Positions 25,274 to 34,237 of a stretch of 64,000 bases of DNA are shown piece after piece (positions within the stretch are counted from its first letter, which is position 1; every line of letters begins with the position of its first letter). The stretch comes from DATBGO01 sp963840095 (GTDB lineage: Bacteria > Actinomycetota > Actinomycetes > Streptosporangiales > Streptosporangiaceae). The notes below the pieces were generated by a model. That model worked only from the letters and a program-made list of their open reading frames with translations, had not been told where the DNA came from and did not search any database. Both the position numbers and the translations under genes were made by a program. The stretch lies in assembly GCA_963840095.1 (NCBI GenBank), contig CAWIXN010000004.1, positions 62,001 through 126,000 of the forward strand, given 5' to 3'.

Positions 25274-27472
25274 ATGAACTTTGGCAAGCGGGTCCTAGTT
25301 CTTGGCGCGGCGAGCGCGTTAGGGCTGAGCGGCGCTGTTGCGTCCGCCGTGCCGTCCGTAGCGCAGCTCGTGAGCAGGCCGACGGTGCGGCTGGCGCGGG
25401 AAGCTCCGCCGCCGCTGCCGCGAGGCGCGGTCAAGCTAGGGCCACTCGCGCCGGTGAGCACGCTCCGGCTCGAGGTGACTCTCAGCGTCCGTGATCCCGC
25501 GGCGCTGAACGCATTCGTCGCCGCCGTGACGAACCGGAATTCGCCGCTGTTCCACCAGTTCCTGCGGCCCGGGCAGTTCGGCCCGCGGTTCGGGCCATCC
25601 CCGTCGTCAGTCGCGGCCGTCCGTGCGGCGTTGCGCCAGGCCGGCCTGATCCCTGGCCAGACCGCGTCGGACCGGCTGTCGATCCCGGTCACCGCGTCGG
25701 CCGCGGCCATCGAGCACGCCTTTGACGTCTCGCTGGTCCAGTACCGGCTGCCAGGCGGCCGGGTCGCGTACACGAACACCACGGCACCGAAGATCCCTAC
25801 GGCGGTCACGCCGTATGTCTCCGGAGTGCTCGGGCTCGACAACCTCTACCCGCAACAAAAGATGCTCGCCGGGCCGTCGTCCGCACCCGCGGGCCGACCT
25901 CAGGCCCGGCCCCGCCCGCTCGTCGCTCAGCCCGCTGCGGCCGGGCCGCAGCCGTGCGCGGCCGCCAAGGCCGCAGCCGCCGCGGTCGGCAGTTACACAG
26001 ACAACCTGCTGGCCGCGTACTACCTGATGACGCCGCTCTACGGGCTGGGCGACCTGGGGCACGGAGTGCGGGTGGCGATGTTCGAGCTTGAGCCGAACCT
26101 GCCGAGCGACATCACCACCTTCGAGAACTGCTACAAGGTACGCACTCCGGTCACGTACACCAAGGTCGACGGCGGCGCTGGCGCGGGCCCGGGATCGGGC
26201 GAGGCAGCCCTGGACATCGAGAATGTCATCGGGCTGGCGCCGGATGTCACCATTGACGTCTACCAGGGGCCGAACGGCACCAGCGCGCAAACCTACGACA
26301 CCTATCACGCGATCATCAAGGCCGACAAAGACCAGGTGATCTCGACCTCCTGGGGCGGCTGTGACCTGTACACCAGCCGGTCTTTCGCCGCGAGCGAGGA
26401 CACCCTGTTCCAGGAAGCCAACGCCCAGGGCCAGACCGTCTTCGCGGCGGCGGGTGACTCCGGGTCGACCGGGTGTTTCCCCTTTGGCGGGTCGGATGCG
26501 TCCGCATTGTCGGCGGGCAACCCGGCCAGTGATCCGCTCGTGGTCGGAGTCGGCGGGACCTCGATCACCTCATCGGGTGAGGTCGTGTGGAACGAGTCCG
26601 CTGTGCAGGGCGGCGCCGGCGGCGGCGGGCGGTCCGGGATCTGGTGCATGCCGAAGTACCAGTACCAGACCAAGATTCCCGGCTTGATCAGCAGCCTCTC
26701 GGCGACGAATTCCGGCTGCCCGGCGGCGGAGGGCAGGTACGTACGCCAGGAGCCTGACGTCTCTGCTGACGCCGATCCTTACAGCGGCTATGTCATCTTC
26801 CTGGCCGGGAAATGGATGGGCGGTAACGGCGGCACCAGCGCCGCGGCGCCATTGTGGGCGGCTGTCGCCTCGCTGATCGATGCGTCACCGTTCTGCGCGG
26901 ACTACGGCGCTGGCCACCCAGGCCTGCTGCCGCAGGAGCTCTATGCGCTGGTCAGCAAGGACCGCTCCTACATCTATCCGTCCAGCAAGTTCATCGCCGA
27001 GGGCCTGGCCGACATCACCACGGGCAACAACGACTACACCCCGGACGGATACGCCGGCGGCCTCTTCCCCGCGACCAGGGGCTACGACATGGCGAGCGGT
27101 CTGGGGGCGCCGCTGGTGGCCGGGATTGGCGCGCGCCACAAGCCCAGCAACTTCTACCCGGGGCTGGCCGCGCTCATGTGCGAGTGGTCCGCCACCAGGC
27201 TGAAGACAGCGAAGGTGACCGGCCTGTCGTCGCATCAGGGCTCGCCCAGGGGCGGGCAGAAGGTCACGATCAAGGGCTCAGGCTTCCTGCCGATCACTGG
27301 AGCCGATATGGCCGTGATCGGCTCGACCTTGGTGCCCGTCAACTGCACGAGTTCCGCCAAGTGCACCATCGTGATGCCGAAGCATGGGGCTGGCACGGTC
27401 GACGTCAGGATCTCCGCCGAGGACTTCGGCCCCAGCGCGAAGACCAGGGCGGACCGCTATCGGTACACCTGA
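25274..27472 (+). CDS. Secreted S53 (sedolisin/kumamolisin) serine-carboxyl peptidase with C-terminal IPT/TIG domain
   Basis: A 732-residue acid peptidase precursor. A signal peptide (KRVLVLGAASALGLSGAVAS) is followed by the pro-kumamolisin activation domain (LRLEVTLSVRDPAALNAFV ... HAFDVSLVQYRLPGG), then the S53 catalytic domain. The catalytic Glu310 and Asp314 are in SGEAALDIEN, and Ser522 in GGTSAAAPLWAA; the oxyanion Asp lies in the STSWGGCD region. The last 90 residues (KVTGLSSHQGSPRGGQKVTI and after) form an IPT/TIG immunoglobulin-like domain. ATG 25274 or the adjacent GTG 25271 follows GGGGAGG. Confidence 0.9.
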   Translation: MNFGKRVLVLGAASALGLSGAVASAVPSVAQLVSRPTVRLAREAPPPLPRGAVKLGPLAPVSTLRLEVTLSVRDPAALNAFVAAVTNRNSPLFHQFLRPGQFGPRFGPSPSSVAAVRAALRQAGLIPGQTASDRLSIPVTASAAAIEHAFDVSLVQYRLPGGRVAYTNTTAPKIPTAVTPYVSGVLGLDNLYPQQKMLAGPSSAPAGRPQARPRPLVAQPAAAGPQPCAAAKAAAAAVGSYTDNLLAAYYLMTPLYGLGDLGHGVRVAMFELEPNLPSDITTFENCYKVRTPVTYTKVDGGAGAGPGSGEAALDIENVIGLAPDVTIDVYQGPNGTSAQTYDTYHAIIKADKDQVISTSWGGCDLYTSRSFAASEDTLFQEANAQGQTVFAAAGDSGSTGCFPFGGSDASALSAGNPASDPLVVGVGGTSITSSGEVVWNESAVQGGAGGGGRSGIWCMPKYQYQTKIPGLISSLSATNSGCPAAEGRYVRQEPDVSADADPYSGYVIFLAGKWMGGNGGTSAAAPLWAAVASLIDASPFCADYGAGHPGLLPQELYALVSKDRSYIYPSSKFIAEGLADITTGNNDYTPDGYAGGLFPATRGYDMASGLGAPLVAGIGARHKPSNFYPGLAALMCEWSATRLKTAKVTGLSSHQGSPRGGQKVTIKGSGFLPITGADMAVIGSTLVPVNCTSSAKCTIVMPKHGAGTVDVRISAEDFGPSAKTRADRYRYT

Positions 27473-27543
27473 GATCACGGACGGGAGCGGGCCGTCGATG
27501 CGCGCGGCTGGCCAGGCACATCGGCCCGCTCCCCGGGACCCGG

Positions 27544-28227
27544 TTACCAGGACTCGATCAGGCCCTGAAGCTCGGACAGGCGGCTGATGACCGCGTCGGG
27601 CTTTGCGCCATCGAAGGCCGGGACCTCGCTGTGCGGGATGAGCACCGCGCGCATGCCGACGCTCTTGGCGCCGTGCACATCGTCGTAGGGGCGGTCACCG
27701 ACGAAGACGCAGGCGGACGGGTCGGTGATGCCGATGGCGAGCATGGCGGCGCGGAACGCCTCCGGGTGCGGCTTGGTCCAGCTGATCTCGCTGGAGTAGA
27801 CGGCGCCGTCGATGAGGCCGAGCACGCCGTCGCGCCGGAACACTTCCTCGTGCCAGCTTCGCGGCCACATCGTGTTCGACAGGACACCGATCCTGATGCC
27901 CGCCTCGTGCAGGTTCCTCAGCAGGTCAATGGCCTCAGGGTCGGTGAAGGTGTGCGGCTCCCAGGCCGCCGAGTAGCTGGCCAGCAGATCATCGGTGGCG
28001 ATCACTCCGGCCAGCTCGAACACCTGGTCCATCGTGGCGCTGCTGTGCTCGCGCCCTGAGGCTTGCCAGAGCTCCTGCTCGGCGAGGTGAATAGCGCTCG
28101 CAATGGCGGCCACCCGGTCAGCAGGGAAGTGCGGAGCACAGACGTCCTGCCATAGCTCTACGTGATCGATCGAATGCCAGGGCGTCAGCGTCCCGCCCCA
28201 GTCGAAGATGACTGCTTCCACTGCCAC
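27544..28227 (-). CDS. HAD-superfamily hydrolase
   Basis: A phosphatase-type HAD protein, 227 residues: motif I IFDWGGTLTPWH (the second Asp is Gly, so phosphotransferase activity may be altered), motif II GVLSNTMW, motif III Lys in SWTKPHPEAF and motif IV FVGDRPYDDVHGA. An alpha-helical cap lies between I and II. The substrate is unknown. GTG 28227 sits 7 nt behind TAAAAT. Confidence 0.87.
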   Translation of the reverse strand: MAVEAVIFDWGGTLTPWHSIDHVELWQDVCAPHFPADRVAAIASAIHLAEQELWQASGREHSSATMDQVFELAGVIATDDLLASYSAAWEPHTFTDPEAIDLLRNLHEAGIRIGVLSNTMWPRSWHEEVFRRDGVLGLIDGAVYSSEISWTKPHPEAFRAAMLAIGITDPSACVFVGDRPYDDVHGAKSVGMRAVLIPHSEVPAFDGAKPDAVISRLSELQGLIESW

Positions 28228-28234
28228 AGAACTG

Positions 28235-28240
28235 ATTTTA
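28235..28240 (-). promoter_or_regulatory. -10 hexamer TAAAAT of the HAD gene
   Basis: TAAAAT, near consensus, ends 7 nt before the GTG start; leaderless pattern. Confidence 0.55.
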
Positions 28241-28507
28241 TGCGCTGGCCGTCCGGATCATGCTGCCGTGCGCTCGTCGTCCTGGTCGTCCGGGTCGTCC
28301 GCCGGGAGTCCGTCGCCGATCCGTCACAATTCGGCGGCTAAGCGTTGCGCTGTCGGCGGCCAGAGATCAGGCTAGGGGCGCGGCACCGAACGCCAGGATT
28401 GGCTTCCCGGTTACCCGGCTGTCGCCAGGAGTTTGGTCCAGTTCCTTAGTGTCACCGCTGGGATGTCCGGCATCGCGGTCGGCGGCCGGCAAAGGAGGAG
28501 GGATCGG

Positions 28508-30964
28508 ATGCCACAACAGCAACGGGGTCGGCGGCGAATGGGACTGCGGGTCACGGCGGCCGCGGTGAGCGCGGCGGCCGCCAGCGCGCTGTGCGTCGTC
28601 GGGGTCAGCACCCCAGGACTGGCCTCAGCCAGCCGGCCTGCGCCTGCGCGCCACCACCCGGCCGGGGGCAGCTGTCAGCTCGGGAACGGCGTCAAGCACG
28701 TCGTCGAGATCGGCTTTGACAACATCCACTACTACCGCGACAACCCGAATGTCCCCTCCGACCTGGAGATGCTCCCGAATCTGCTGCACTTCATCGAGGG
28801 CAACGGAACGCTGCTGACCAATAACCACACGCCGCTCATCGCTCACACCGCCGATGACCTGCTGACCACCTTCACCGGCCTGTACGGGGACCGGGCGGGC
28901 ATGCCGGTCAGCAACAGCTATCAGGCCTACAACGCCGACGGCACGACCGATCCGGCGAGCTCGTTCGCCTACTGGACCGACCCGATCTACGACACCGCCT
29001 CGCATCCGAACGCCGGCCACGATACGAACCCGTCGCTCGTCTACTCGCCGACCCCGCCGGCCACCACGTCGCCGGCTCCGGCTCCCTCCGACATCACCCC
29101 GGCTCCCTGGGTGCCGTTCACCCGGGCCGGCTGCGATGTGGGCGACGTCTCGACGGTGGACCAGGAGCTTGAGAACACCGCGGTGGACATTCCCAAGGTG
29201 TTCGGCGCGAACTCGCCGGAGGCGCAGCAGCTAGCGGCCGACCCGGACCCGTACAAGGACCCGGAGACCGCGGACTACGTGGGCCTGGCGGTGCACTGCG
29301 CCAGGGGCAGCGCGTTCTGCGACACCGCCAAGGCGGTGAAGTACGGCCAGACCACGCCGACTCCGACCGCGGTTCCCGACGTGCTGCCCAACGAGCCCGG
29401 CGGCTACACCGGGTTCCCGGCGCTGTTCGGGCACAAGTACATCGCGCCCCAGCTGGGCGCGGGCACCCCGGACGTGACCCACAATGGCTATCAGGTGACC
29501 AACGCCGCGGGGAACCTGGTCGACCTGAACGGCAACGAGATCGACGGCGCCTACCTGACCAACTACCCGGGCTTCCCCGGCTTCTCCAGCATCAACGCCT
29601 CGCAGACCCTGGCCTACATGTCGGACCTGCTGGAGAGCGGCGTGCCGGTGGTCAACGGGTACCTCTCCGACCTGCACGGGAACGAGTTCATCCCGGGCCT
29701 GACCGGACCGGGTGAGCCGTGCTACAAGGCACCCGACGCCCTCGGCAGCGGCAGCGCCTGCTACATCGCCCAGGCGCAGTACTACAACCAGGCATTCGGG
29801 ACCTTCTTCCAGCGGCTGGCCGCCGACGGGATCACACCCAAGAACACCCTGTTCATCATCAGCTCGGACGAGGGTGACCACCAGGCAGGCGCCAACGTCG
29901 GGCGCGCCATCCAGCCCACCCCGGCTACCTGCGACGGTGCCACGGTCAGCGGCGACACGGTGACCCCCGACGTACCGTGCACCTACCCGGCGGGCTCGTT
30001 CGGCGAGCTGGACGCCAACGTGACCGGCCTGCTGGCCACCGAGAAGGGCGACACCACCCCGTTCAGCATGGAAGCGGACACCGCGCCGGAGTTCTATCTC
30101 ACCGGGAACCCAGGTCCTGACACTCCCACGGTCCGGACCTTCGAGCACGATGTGTCCGGGCTGACCGCAGCCAACCCCTATACGGGCACCACGCAGCCGA
30201 TCACGAACTACCTCGCTGATCCGACCGAGGAAGCCATCCTGCACATGGTGAACGCCGACCCAGCGCGGACACCCACGCTGGCGATGTTCGCCAGGCCCGA
30301 CTACTACCTGCAGACCGGCCCGACGACATGCAGCGGACCCTGCGTCCAGCAGGACACCGAATATGCGTGGGACCACGGCGACTACGCCGCCGAGATCAAC
30401 ACCAACTACGTCGGGTTCGTCGGCCCCGGCGTCAAGCATCTGGGCCTGGACGGCAACCAGCCGGACCAGGGCCCGAACTCGGCCGGCCCGGACAGCGGGC
30501 AGATCACCGTCTCGCAGACGCACCTGGCCGGGCCCTGGACCGACGAGACGGACATCAGGCCGACCCTGATGTACCTGACCGGCCTGCACGACGACTATGA
30601 GCACGACGGCCGGGTGATCACCCAGGTCCTCAGTTACCCGGACCGCGCGCTCAGCGCGCCGGGCCTGACCGCGCTCGGTGAGTGCTACAAGCAGCTCAAC
30701 TCCAGCGTGGGGCAGTTCGGCGGGTACACCCTGCAGGCCGACACCAACGCGATCGAGAGCACCAGTTCAGGTGACTCGGTGTACCTGGCTGTCGATCACG
30801 GGCTCCAGCGGCTCGATGTGGCCAGGGACCGGCTGGCCCTGCGGATCAAGGGCGAGCTCGAGGCAGCCGCGTTCGGTAACGTCCCGGTTCAGCATGTGGT
30901 GGCCCAGATTGCGGCGTGCCGACTGCTCATCGGGGCTGCTCGCGCGCTGAGCAACTCCAGCTGA
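28508..30964 (+). CDS. Secreted alkaline-phosphatase-superfamily phosphoesterase-like protein
   Basis: An 818-residue exported protein. The N-terminus has a twin-arginine-like run (RGRRRMGLRV) and a hydrophobic signal to about residue 45. The mature part shows alkaline-phosphatase-superfamily traits: HVVEIGFDNIHYYRDNPNVPS near the start, FIISSDEGDHQAGANVGR with the metal-type Asp-Glu-Gly-Asp-His, and a late HGDYAAEINTNYVGFVGPGV. Several Pro/Thr-rich loops separate them. The substrate is not evident. ATG 28508 follows GGAGGAGGG. Confidence 0.75.
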   Translation: MPQQQRGRRRMGLRVTAAAVSAAAASALCVVGVSTPGLASASRPAPARHHPAGGSCQLGNGVKHVVEIGFDNIHYYRDNPNVPSDLEMLPNLLHFIEGNGTLLTNNHTPLIAHTADDLLTTFTGLYGDRAGMPVSNSYQAYNADGTTDPASSFAYWTDPIYDTASHPNAGHDTNPSLVYSPTPPATTSPAPAPSDITPAPWVPFTRAGCDVGDVSTVDQELENTAVDIPKVFGANSPEAQQLAADPDPYKDPETADYVGLAVHCARGSAFCDTAKAVKYGQTTPTPTAVPDVLPNEPGGYTGFPALFGHKYIAPQLGAGTPDVTHNGYQVTNAAGNLVDLNGNEIDGAYLTNYPGFPGFSSINASQTLAYMSDLLESGVPVVNGYLSDLHGNEFIPGLTGPGEPCYKAPDALGSGSACYIAQAQYYNQAFGTFFQRLAADGITPKNTLFIISSDEGDHQAGANVGRAIQPTPATCDGATVSGDTVTPDVPCTYPAGSFGELDANVTGLLATEKGDTTPFSMEADTAPEFYLTGNPGPDTPTVRTFEHDVSGLTAANPYTGTTQPITNYLADPTEEAILHMVNADPARTPTLAMFARPDYYLQTGPTTCSGPCVQQDTEYAWDHGDYAAEINTNYVGFVGPGVKHLGLDGNQPDQGPNSAGPDSGQITVSQTHLAGPWTDETDIRPTLMYLTGLHDDYEHDGRVITQVLSYPDRALSAPGLTALGECYKQLNSSVGQFGGYTLQADTNAIESTSSGDSVYLAVDHGLQRLDVARDRLALRIKGELEAAAFGNVPVQHVVAQIAACRLLIGAARALSNSS

Positions 30965-31178
30965 GCAGGCATTCTTGTAGTGGCGACGGGGTTCCGGCGG
31001 TGTGCCGGGACCCCGTCCCGTGCCCCGTTAAAGCCGTTAAATGTCCCGGTCGGCGGCGGATCCTCACGACTGCTGGCGCGTCTTGCCGCCCGGTGCCACG
31101 CGGCCGGTGCCAGCCTGGAAGACTAGGCGCAAGCAGTTCCGCGCCAGGCAGCCAGGGGGCGCAGAAGGGATACGTGTG

Positions 31179-31472
31179 ATGGCCGATCCGGACGGCGCAG
31201 TCGAGGTGCGGGGCACGGTGGCCGTGGGCGCCACGGTGGCCGGAGACAATCCGGACGCGCTCGTCGCGGAGATCGAGCGGACCAGGGAGAACCTGGCCGA
31301 GACCATCGACACCCTGATGGAGCGGGTCAGCCCGGCGAACGCCGCGCGCGAGATGCGCGAGCGGCTGAGGGAGCAGGCCGCCCGGCCCGAGGTACGCCTC
31401 GCCGCGCTCGCGGTCGGGCTGGCGGTCACGGGCCTGGTCGTGCTGCGGATCTGGGGCAGGCGCAGGAAGTAG
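31179..31472 (+). CDS. DUF3618 membrane protein
   Basis: A 97-residue protein with the DUF3618 core ALVAEIERTRENLAETIDTLMERVSPANAARE, a charged helix, and one C-terminal membrane helix (AALAVGLAVTGLVVLRIW) followed by basic residues. In actinobacteria these proteins accompany Asp23 and phage-holin-like envelope proteins; no such partner is next to it. GAAGGGA precedes the ATG; the GTG 3 nt upstream is possible. Confidence 0.85.
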   Translation: MADPDGAVEVRGTVAVGATVAGDNPDALVAEIERTRENLAETIDTLMERVSPANAAREMRERLREQAARPEVRLAALAVGLAVTGLVVLRIWGRRRK

Positions 31473-31519
31473 CCGACTCCGCCCCCGATCTCGCGGCGGC
31501 TGAGCCGGGGCGCTGCCCG

Positions 31520-31900
31520 CTACGATTCCTTGGTCAGTTCGTCGTAATCGGCCGCGGACAGCAGGCCGGACGGCGGGCCGCCTGAGGTGGCCACCTTGAA
31601 CAGCCAGCCGGCCCCGTACGGGTCGGAGTTGACGATCCCCGGGTTGTCATCGACGTCCCCGTTGACCTCGGTCACCTCGCCATCGACGGGGGAGTAGAGG
31701 TCGCTGACCGATTTGGTCGACTCGACCTCCCCGCACGGCTCGCCGGCCGTCACCTTGGTACCGGGCGCGGGCGCGGATACGAAGACGACGTCCCCGAGTG
31801 CCTGCTGGGCGTGATCGGTGATGCCGATGGTGGCCGAGTTGCCGTCAATAGCCACCCATTCATGTTCCTGGGTGTAGAGAAGATCATCGGGAACGGTCAT
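31520..31900 (-). CDS. gcvH: Glycine cleavage system H protein
   Basis: Lipoyl carrier of the glycine cleavage system, 126 residues, shuttling the aminomethyl group between P, T and L proteins. The lipoylation lysine Lys63 is in GEVESTKSVSDLYSPVDGEV; LYTQEHEWVAIDG opens the protein and GWLFKVA is the usual C-terminal element. It lies 75 nt after gcvT on the same strand, so the two are probably cotranscribed; gcvP is not in the window. Confidence 0.95.
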   Translation of the reverse strand: MTVPDDLLYTQEHEWVAIDGNSATIGITDHAQQALGDVVFVSAPAPGTKVTAGEPCGEVESTKSVSDLYSPVDGEVTEVNGDVDDNPGIVNSDPYGAGWLFKVATSGGPPSGLLSAADYDELTKES

Positions 31901-31975
31901 AGCAGCCCTCTTCTGTCCGAGAACGGTTGTGTACCAGGCAGATTGTGCACCAGAGGAGTCCGGGCGGCCGCCCGG

Positions 31976-33121
31976 TCAGGCCGGCCGGCGGTAGAACGGC
32001 AGCTCCACCAGGTCGGCTGGCTCGGCGCTGCCCCTGATGTCGAAGGCGAGCCCGCCATCGCCGCCTCCGGTTCGGGCCCCGTTCGCGGCGTCCGGCTTGA
32101 TGTAGGCCATGGCGATCGGCTTGCCCAGGGTCGGGGATGGCGCGCCGCTGGTTACCGTGCCGCACGGACTGCCATCGTGCAGGACGCCATACCCGTGCCG
32201 GGGGATCCGGCGCGATCGGCCGGTCAGGCCGACCAGGACCCGCTCAGGCGCGGCCGCCGCCCGCCGGGCCAGGGCGGCGCGCCCGACGAAGTCGCCGGGC
32301 TTGTCGAGCTTCACCACCCGCCCCAGGCCCGCGTCGAACGGCGTCACGTCCGGGCCAAGCTCGTTGCCGTACAGCGGCATCGCGGCCTCAAGCCGCAGCG
32401 TATCCCGGGCCGCCAGCCCGGCCGGAACCAGCCCGTCCGATCCTCCCGCGCTGGTCACCGCGTCCCAGATGGCCTCGGCGTCGTCGGGGCGGGTGAACAA
32501 CTCGAAGCCGTCCTCGCCGGTGTATCCGGTGCGGGCCAGCAGGACCTGATGGCCGGCGACGGTCGCGGGATAGCTGGCGTAATAGCGAACCTGGCTGAGA
32601 TCCGCGCTGGTGAGCGGCTTGAGAATGCCCGCCGCCCGAGGTCCCTGGACGGCGATCAGCGCGTAGTCGTCGGTCCGGTCGGTCACGTCCGCGCCACGGT
32701 CCGCGCCACGGTCCGCGGCGCGCTCGGCGAGTTCGGCGAGGACGGCGGCCGTGTTCGCGGCGTTGGCGACGACCAGGAACTCAGCCTCGGCGAGCCGGTA
32801 GACGATCAGGTCGTCGATGACGCCGCCGTCCGGCGCGCAGATCATCGTGTACCTGGCGCGGCCGGGGGCGAGTGCCGAGGGCTGGCCCACCAGCGCATAG
32901 TCGAGCGCGGCGGCCGCATCAGGACCAGTGACCATGATCTCGCCCATATGCGACAGGTCGAAGATCCCGGCAGCGGTCCGCACTGCCTGATGCTCGGCCG
33001 TCTCGCTCCGGTACCGCAGCGGCATCAGCCAGCCGGCGAAGCCGGTCAGCTTCGCGCCGAGCCGTTCATGGACGGCGGTCAGCGGGGTCGGTCGCAGCTG
33101 CGGGGATTGCGAGTCTGTCAT
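31976..33121 (-). CDS. gcvT: Glycine cleavage system T protein (aminomethyltransferase)
   Basis: Transfers the one-carbon unit from the H protein to tetrahydrofolate. The 381 residues show FAGWLMPLRYRSETAEHQAVRTAAGIFDLSHMGEI in pieces, DDLIVYRLAEAEFLVVANAAN, the folate-site Asp in DYALIAVQGP, RTGYTGEDGFELF and ARDTLRLEAAMPLYGNEL. ATG 33121 has GGAG 9 nt upstream; the frame further upstream is G/C-rich and noncoding. A local GADRGAD duplication (bases 32690-32720) adds three residues in a loop. Confidence 0.94.
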   Translation of the reverse strand: MTDSQSPQLRPTPLTAVHERLGAKLTGFAGWLMPLRYRSETAEHQAVRTAAGIFDLSHMGEIMVTGPDAAAALDYALVGQPSALAPGRARYTMICAPDGGVIDDLIVYRLAEAEFLVVANAANTAAVLAELAERAADRGADRGADVTDRTDDYALIAVQGPRAAGILKPLTSADLSQVRYYASYPATVAGHQVLLARTGYTGEDGFELFTRPDDAEAIWDAVTSAGGSDGLVPAGLAARDTLRLEAAMPLYGNELGPDVTPFDAGLGRVVKLDKPGDFVGRAALARRAAAAPERVLVGLTGRSRRIPRHGYGVLHDGSPCGTVTSGAPSPTLGKPIAMAYIKPDAANGARTGGGDGGLAFDIRGSAEPADLVELPFYRRPA

Positions 33122-33229
33122 CTGCGGCGCTCCAGAGGCCGGGCCAGGAAGAACAGCGGCAACCCGGTCGCGGCCCGCGGACAGTTGGCCGGGCCGCGTC
33201 GGTGCGCCTGCTGCGCGGCCTAGCCTAGC

Positions 33230-33290
33230 GTCACGGGCCGGGCCGACGTCACGGGCCGGCCCGCCCGGGGGGTCACGGGCCGGCCCGCCC
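33230..33290. repeat. Short GC-rich direct repeats
   Basis: GTCACGGGCCGGCCCGCCC occurs perfectly at 33248 and 33272, and a shortened copy (GTCACGGGCCGG) at 33230. It lies in the region between gcvT and the pterin dehydratase gene; no function is seen. Confidence 0.7.
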
Positions 33291-33357
33291 ACGCCTCCCG
33301 CGTTCGCCCCGCATCCCGGGCCGCCCCGCCCCGCCCCCGCCAACCGAGCGGGAGCCA

Positions 33358-33408
33358 ATGATCTTGGCGACTTTCCAGTGGATAGCGCTGAAAAGCGGTC
33401 AAGATCAT
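33358..33408. repeat. Intergenic imperfect palindrome, copy 2
   Basis: ATGATCTTGGCGACTTTCCAG pairs with CTGAAAAGCGGTCAAGATCAT around GTGGATAGC with four mismatches. The outer ATGATCTTG/CAAGATCAT is identical to that of the copy at 913-975. Here the element stands between divergent genes, so it is not simply a terminator. Confidence 0.75.
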
Positions 33409-33537
33409 CGGAAGCGGCAGCATGCACACTAGAAGCATCGCAGCGGCTTGTGGCTCATGTCGACGGATGTGGCTAGCGTGGCGAATGCCTCGCTGTGGCT
33501 CCCGGTCTGGGTAAGCGCGATGTGGTATGCGTGAGAC

Positions 33538-33834
33538 ATGGAACTGCTGACCGAGGACGAGGTGGCTGCCCGGCTGGCCGCAGTGCCAGGGTGGGCGCAC
33601 CAGGGCGACAGCATCAGCCGCGTGATCACCAGGGAAGACTTCCGCGACGCGCTGCTTTACGTGGGTGCTGTCGCGTACCTGGCCGAGGCTGCCAATCACC
33701 ATCCGGATATCGCGATCTCCTGGAACCAGGTGACGCTGACCCTCTCGACCCATTCGGCCGGCGGCCTCACCGCTGCTGACTTCGCGCTCGCCGGGCGGAT
33801 CAGTGCACTGACTGAGGGCCGCCGCAAGGGGTAA
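33538..33834 (+). CDS. 4a-hydroxytetrahydrobiopterin dehydratase (PCD/DCoH)
   Basis: Recycles the pterin cofactor used by aromatic amino acid hydroxylases; 98 residues. Core motifs are FRDALLYVGAVAYLAEAANHHPDIAISWNQVTLTLSTHSAGGLT in overlapping pieces, with the catalytic histidine pair in EAANHHPDI and the third in STHSAGG. Normal length. No hydroxylase gene is adjacent. Confidence 0.92.
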   Translation: MELLTEDEVAARLAAVPGWAHQGDSISRVITREDFRDALLYVGAVAYLAEAANHHPDIAISWNQVTLTLSTHSAGGLTAADFALAGRISALTEGRRKG

Positions 33835-33860
33835 CTCGGCGGGCTCTCCGCGACGGCGCC

Positions 33861-33911
33861 TTCGTCAGTGGACGGCGCCACGCCCCCGGGTGGCGCCGCC
33901 CACTGGACGAA
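33861..33911. terminator. Long stable hairpin between convergent genes
   Basis: TTCGTCAGTGGACGGCGCCAC pairs with GTGGCGCCGCCCACTGGACGAA with one bulge and one mismatch, closing the loop GCCCCCGG. It lies 27 nt after the pterin dehydratase stop and could end transcription from either side; it lacks a clear T-run. Confidence 0.55.
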
Positions 33912-33992
33912 GATCCCCCTCCGCTAGCCGCGACCCTCGTTCACAGCGACGTGATCGCATTCCGGCCGAACGTGCCAGGGCGTCACGCACTA

Positions 33993-34018
33993 GGGCGATT
34001 CCGCCGGAACGATCGCCC
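33993..34018. repeat. 26-bp inverted repeat
   Basis: GGGCGAT and ATCGCCC flank TTCCGCCGGAA-type inner pairing. Possible second terminator stem for the convergent P450 gene or a protein site. Confidence 0.35.
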
Positions 34019-34237
34019 GACGAGAGTCCCCCTCCACGGCTAAACGGTCCCCCCGATACCCACGCGGCGCCTCCCCCAGGCCCGGTTCGCCGGGCCCCGA
34101 GTGCCCCGTGGGGTTCCAGTTATACACGTTGTACTGCGGTGATTACTGGTCGTTACGAGATTGAGGGTGCCCAGGCTCGGGTCCGCTCGCCAAACCAGGT
34201 CAAGCCGGTCTCGGGGCGCATCCGTTACGCACGTGCG

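Larger units (their letters stand above)
33835..34237. other. 403-bp gene-free stretch with two hairpins
   Basis: No coding region is supported. It holds the strong hairpin at 33861-33911, a smaller one at 33993-34018, a moderately AT-rich segment near 34115-34165 and the direct repeat GTTACGCA at 34223 and 34236 that runs into the P450 stop codon. Confidence 0.6.

Noticed and set aside
29231..30604. 457-codon minus-strand frame opposite the phosphoesterase
   Set aside because: Shadow of the real gene; repetitive Val/Gly/Arg composition, no start signal.
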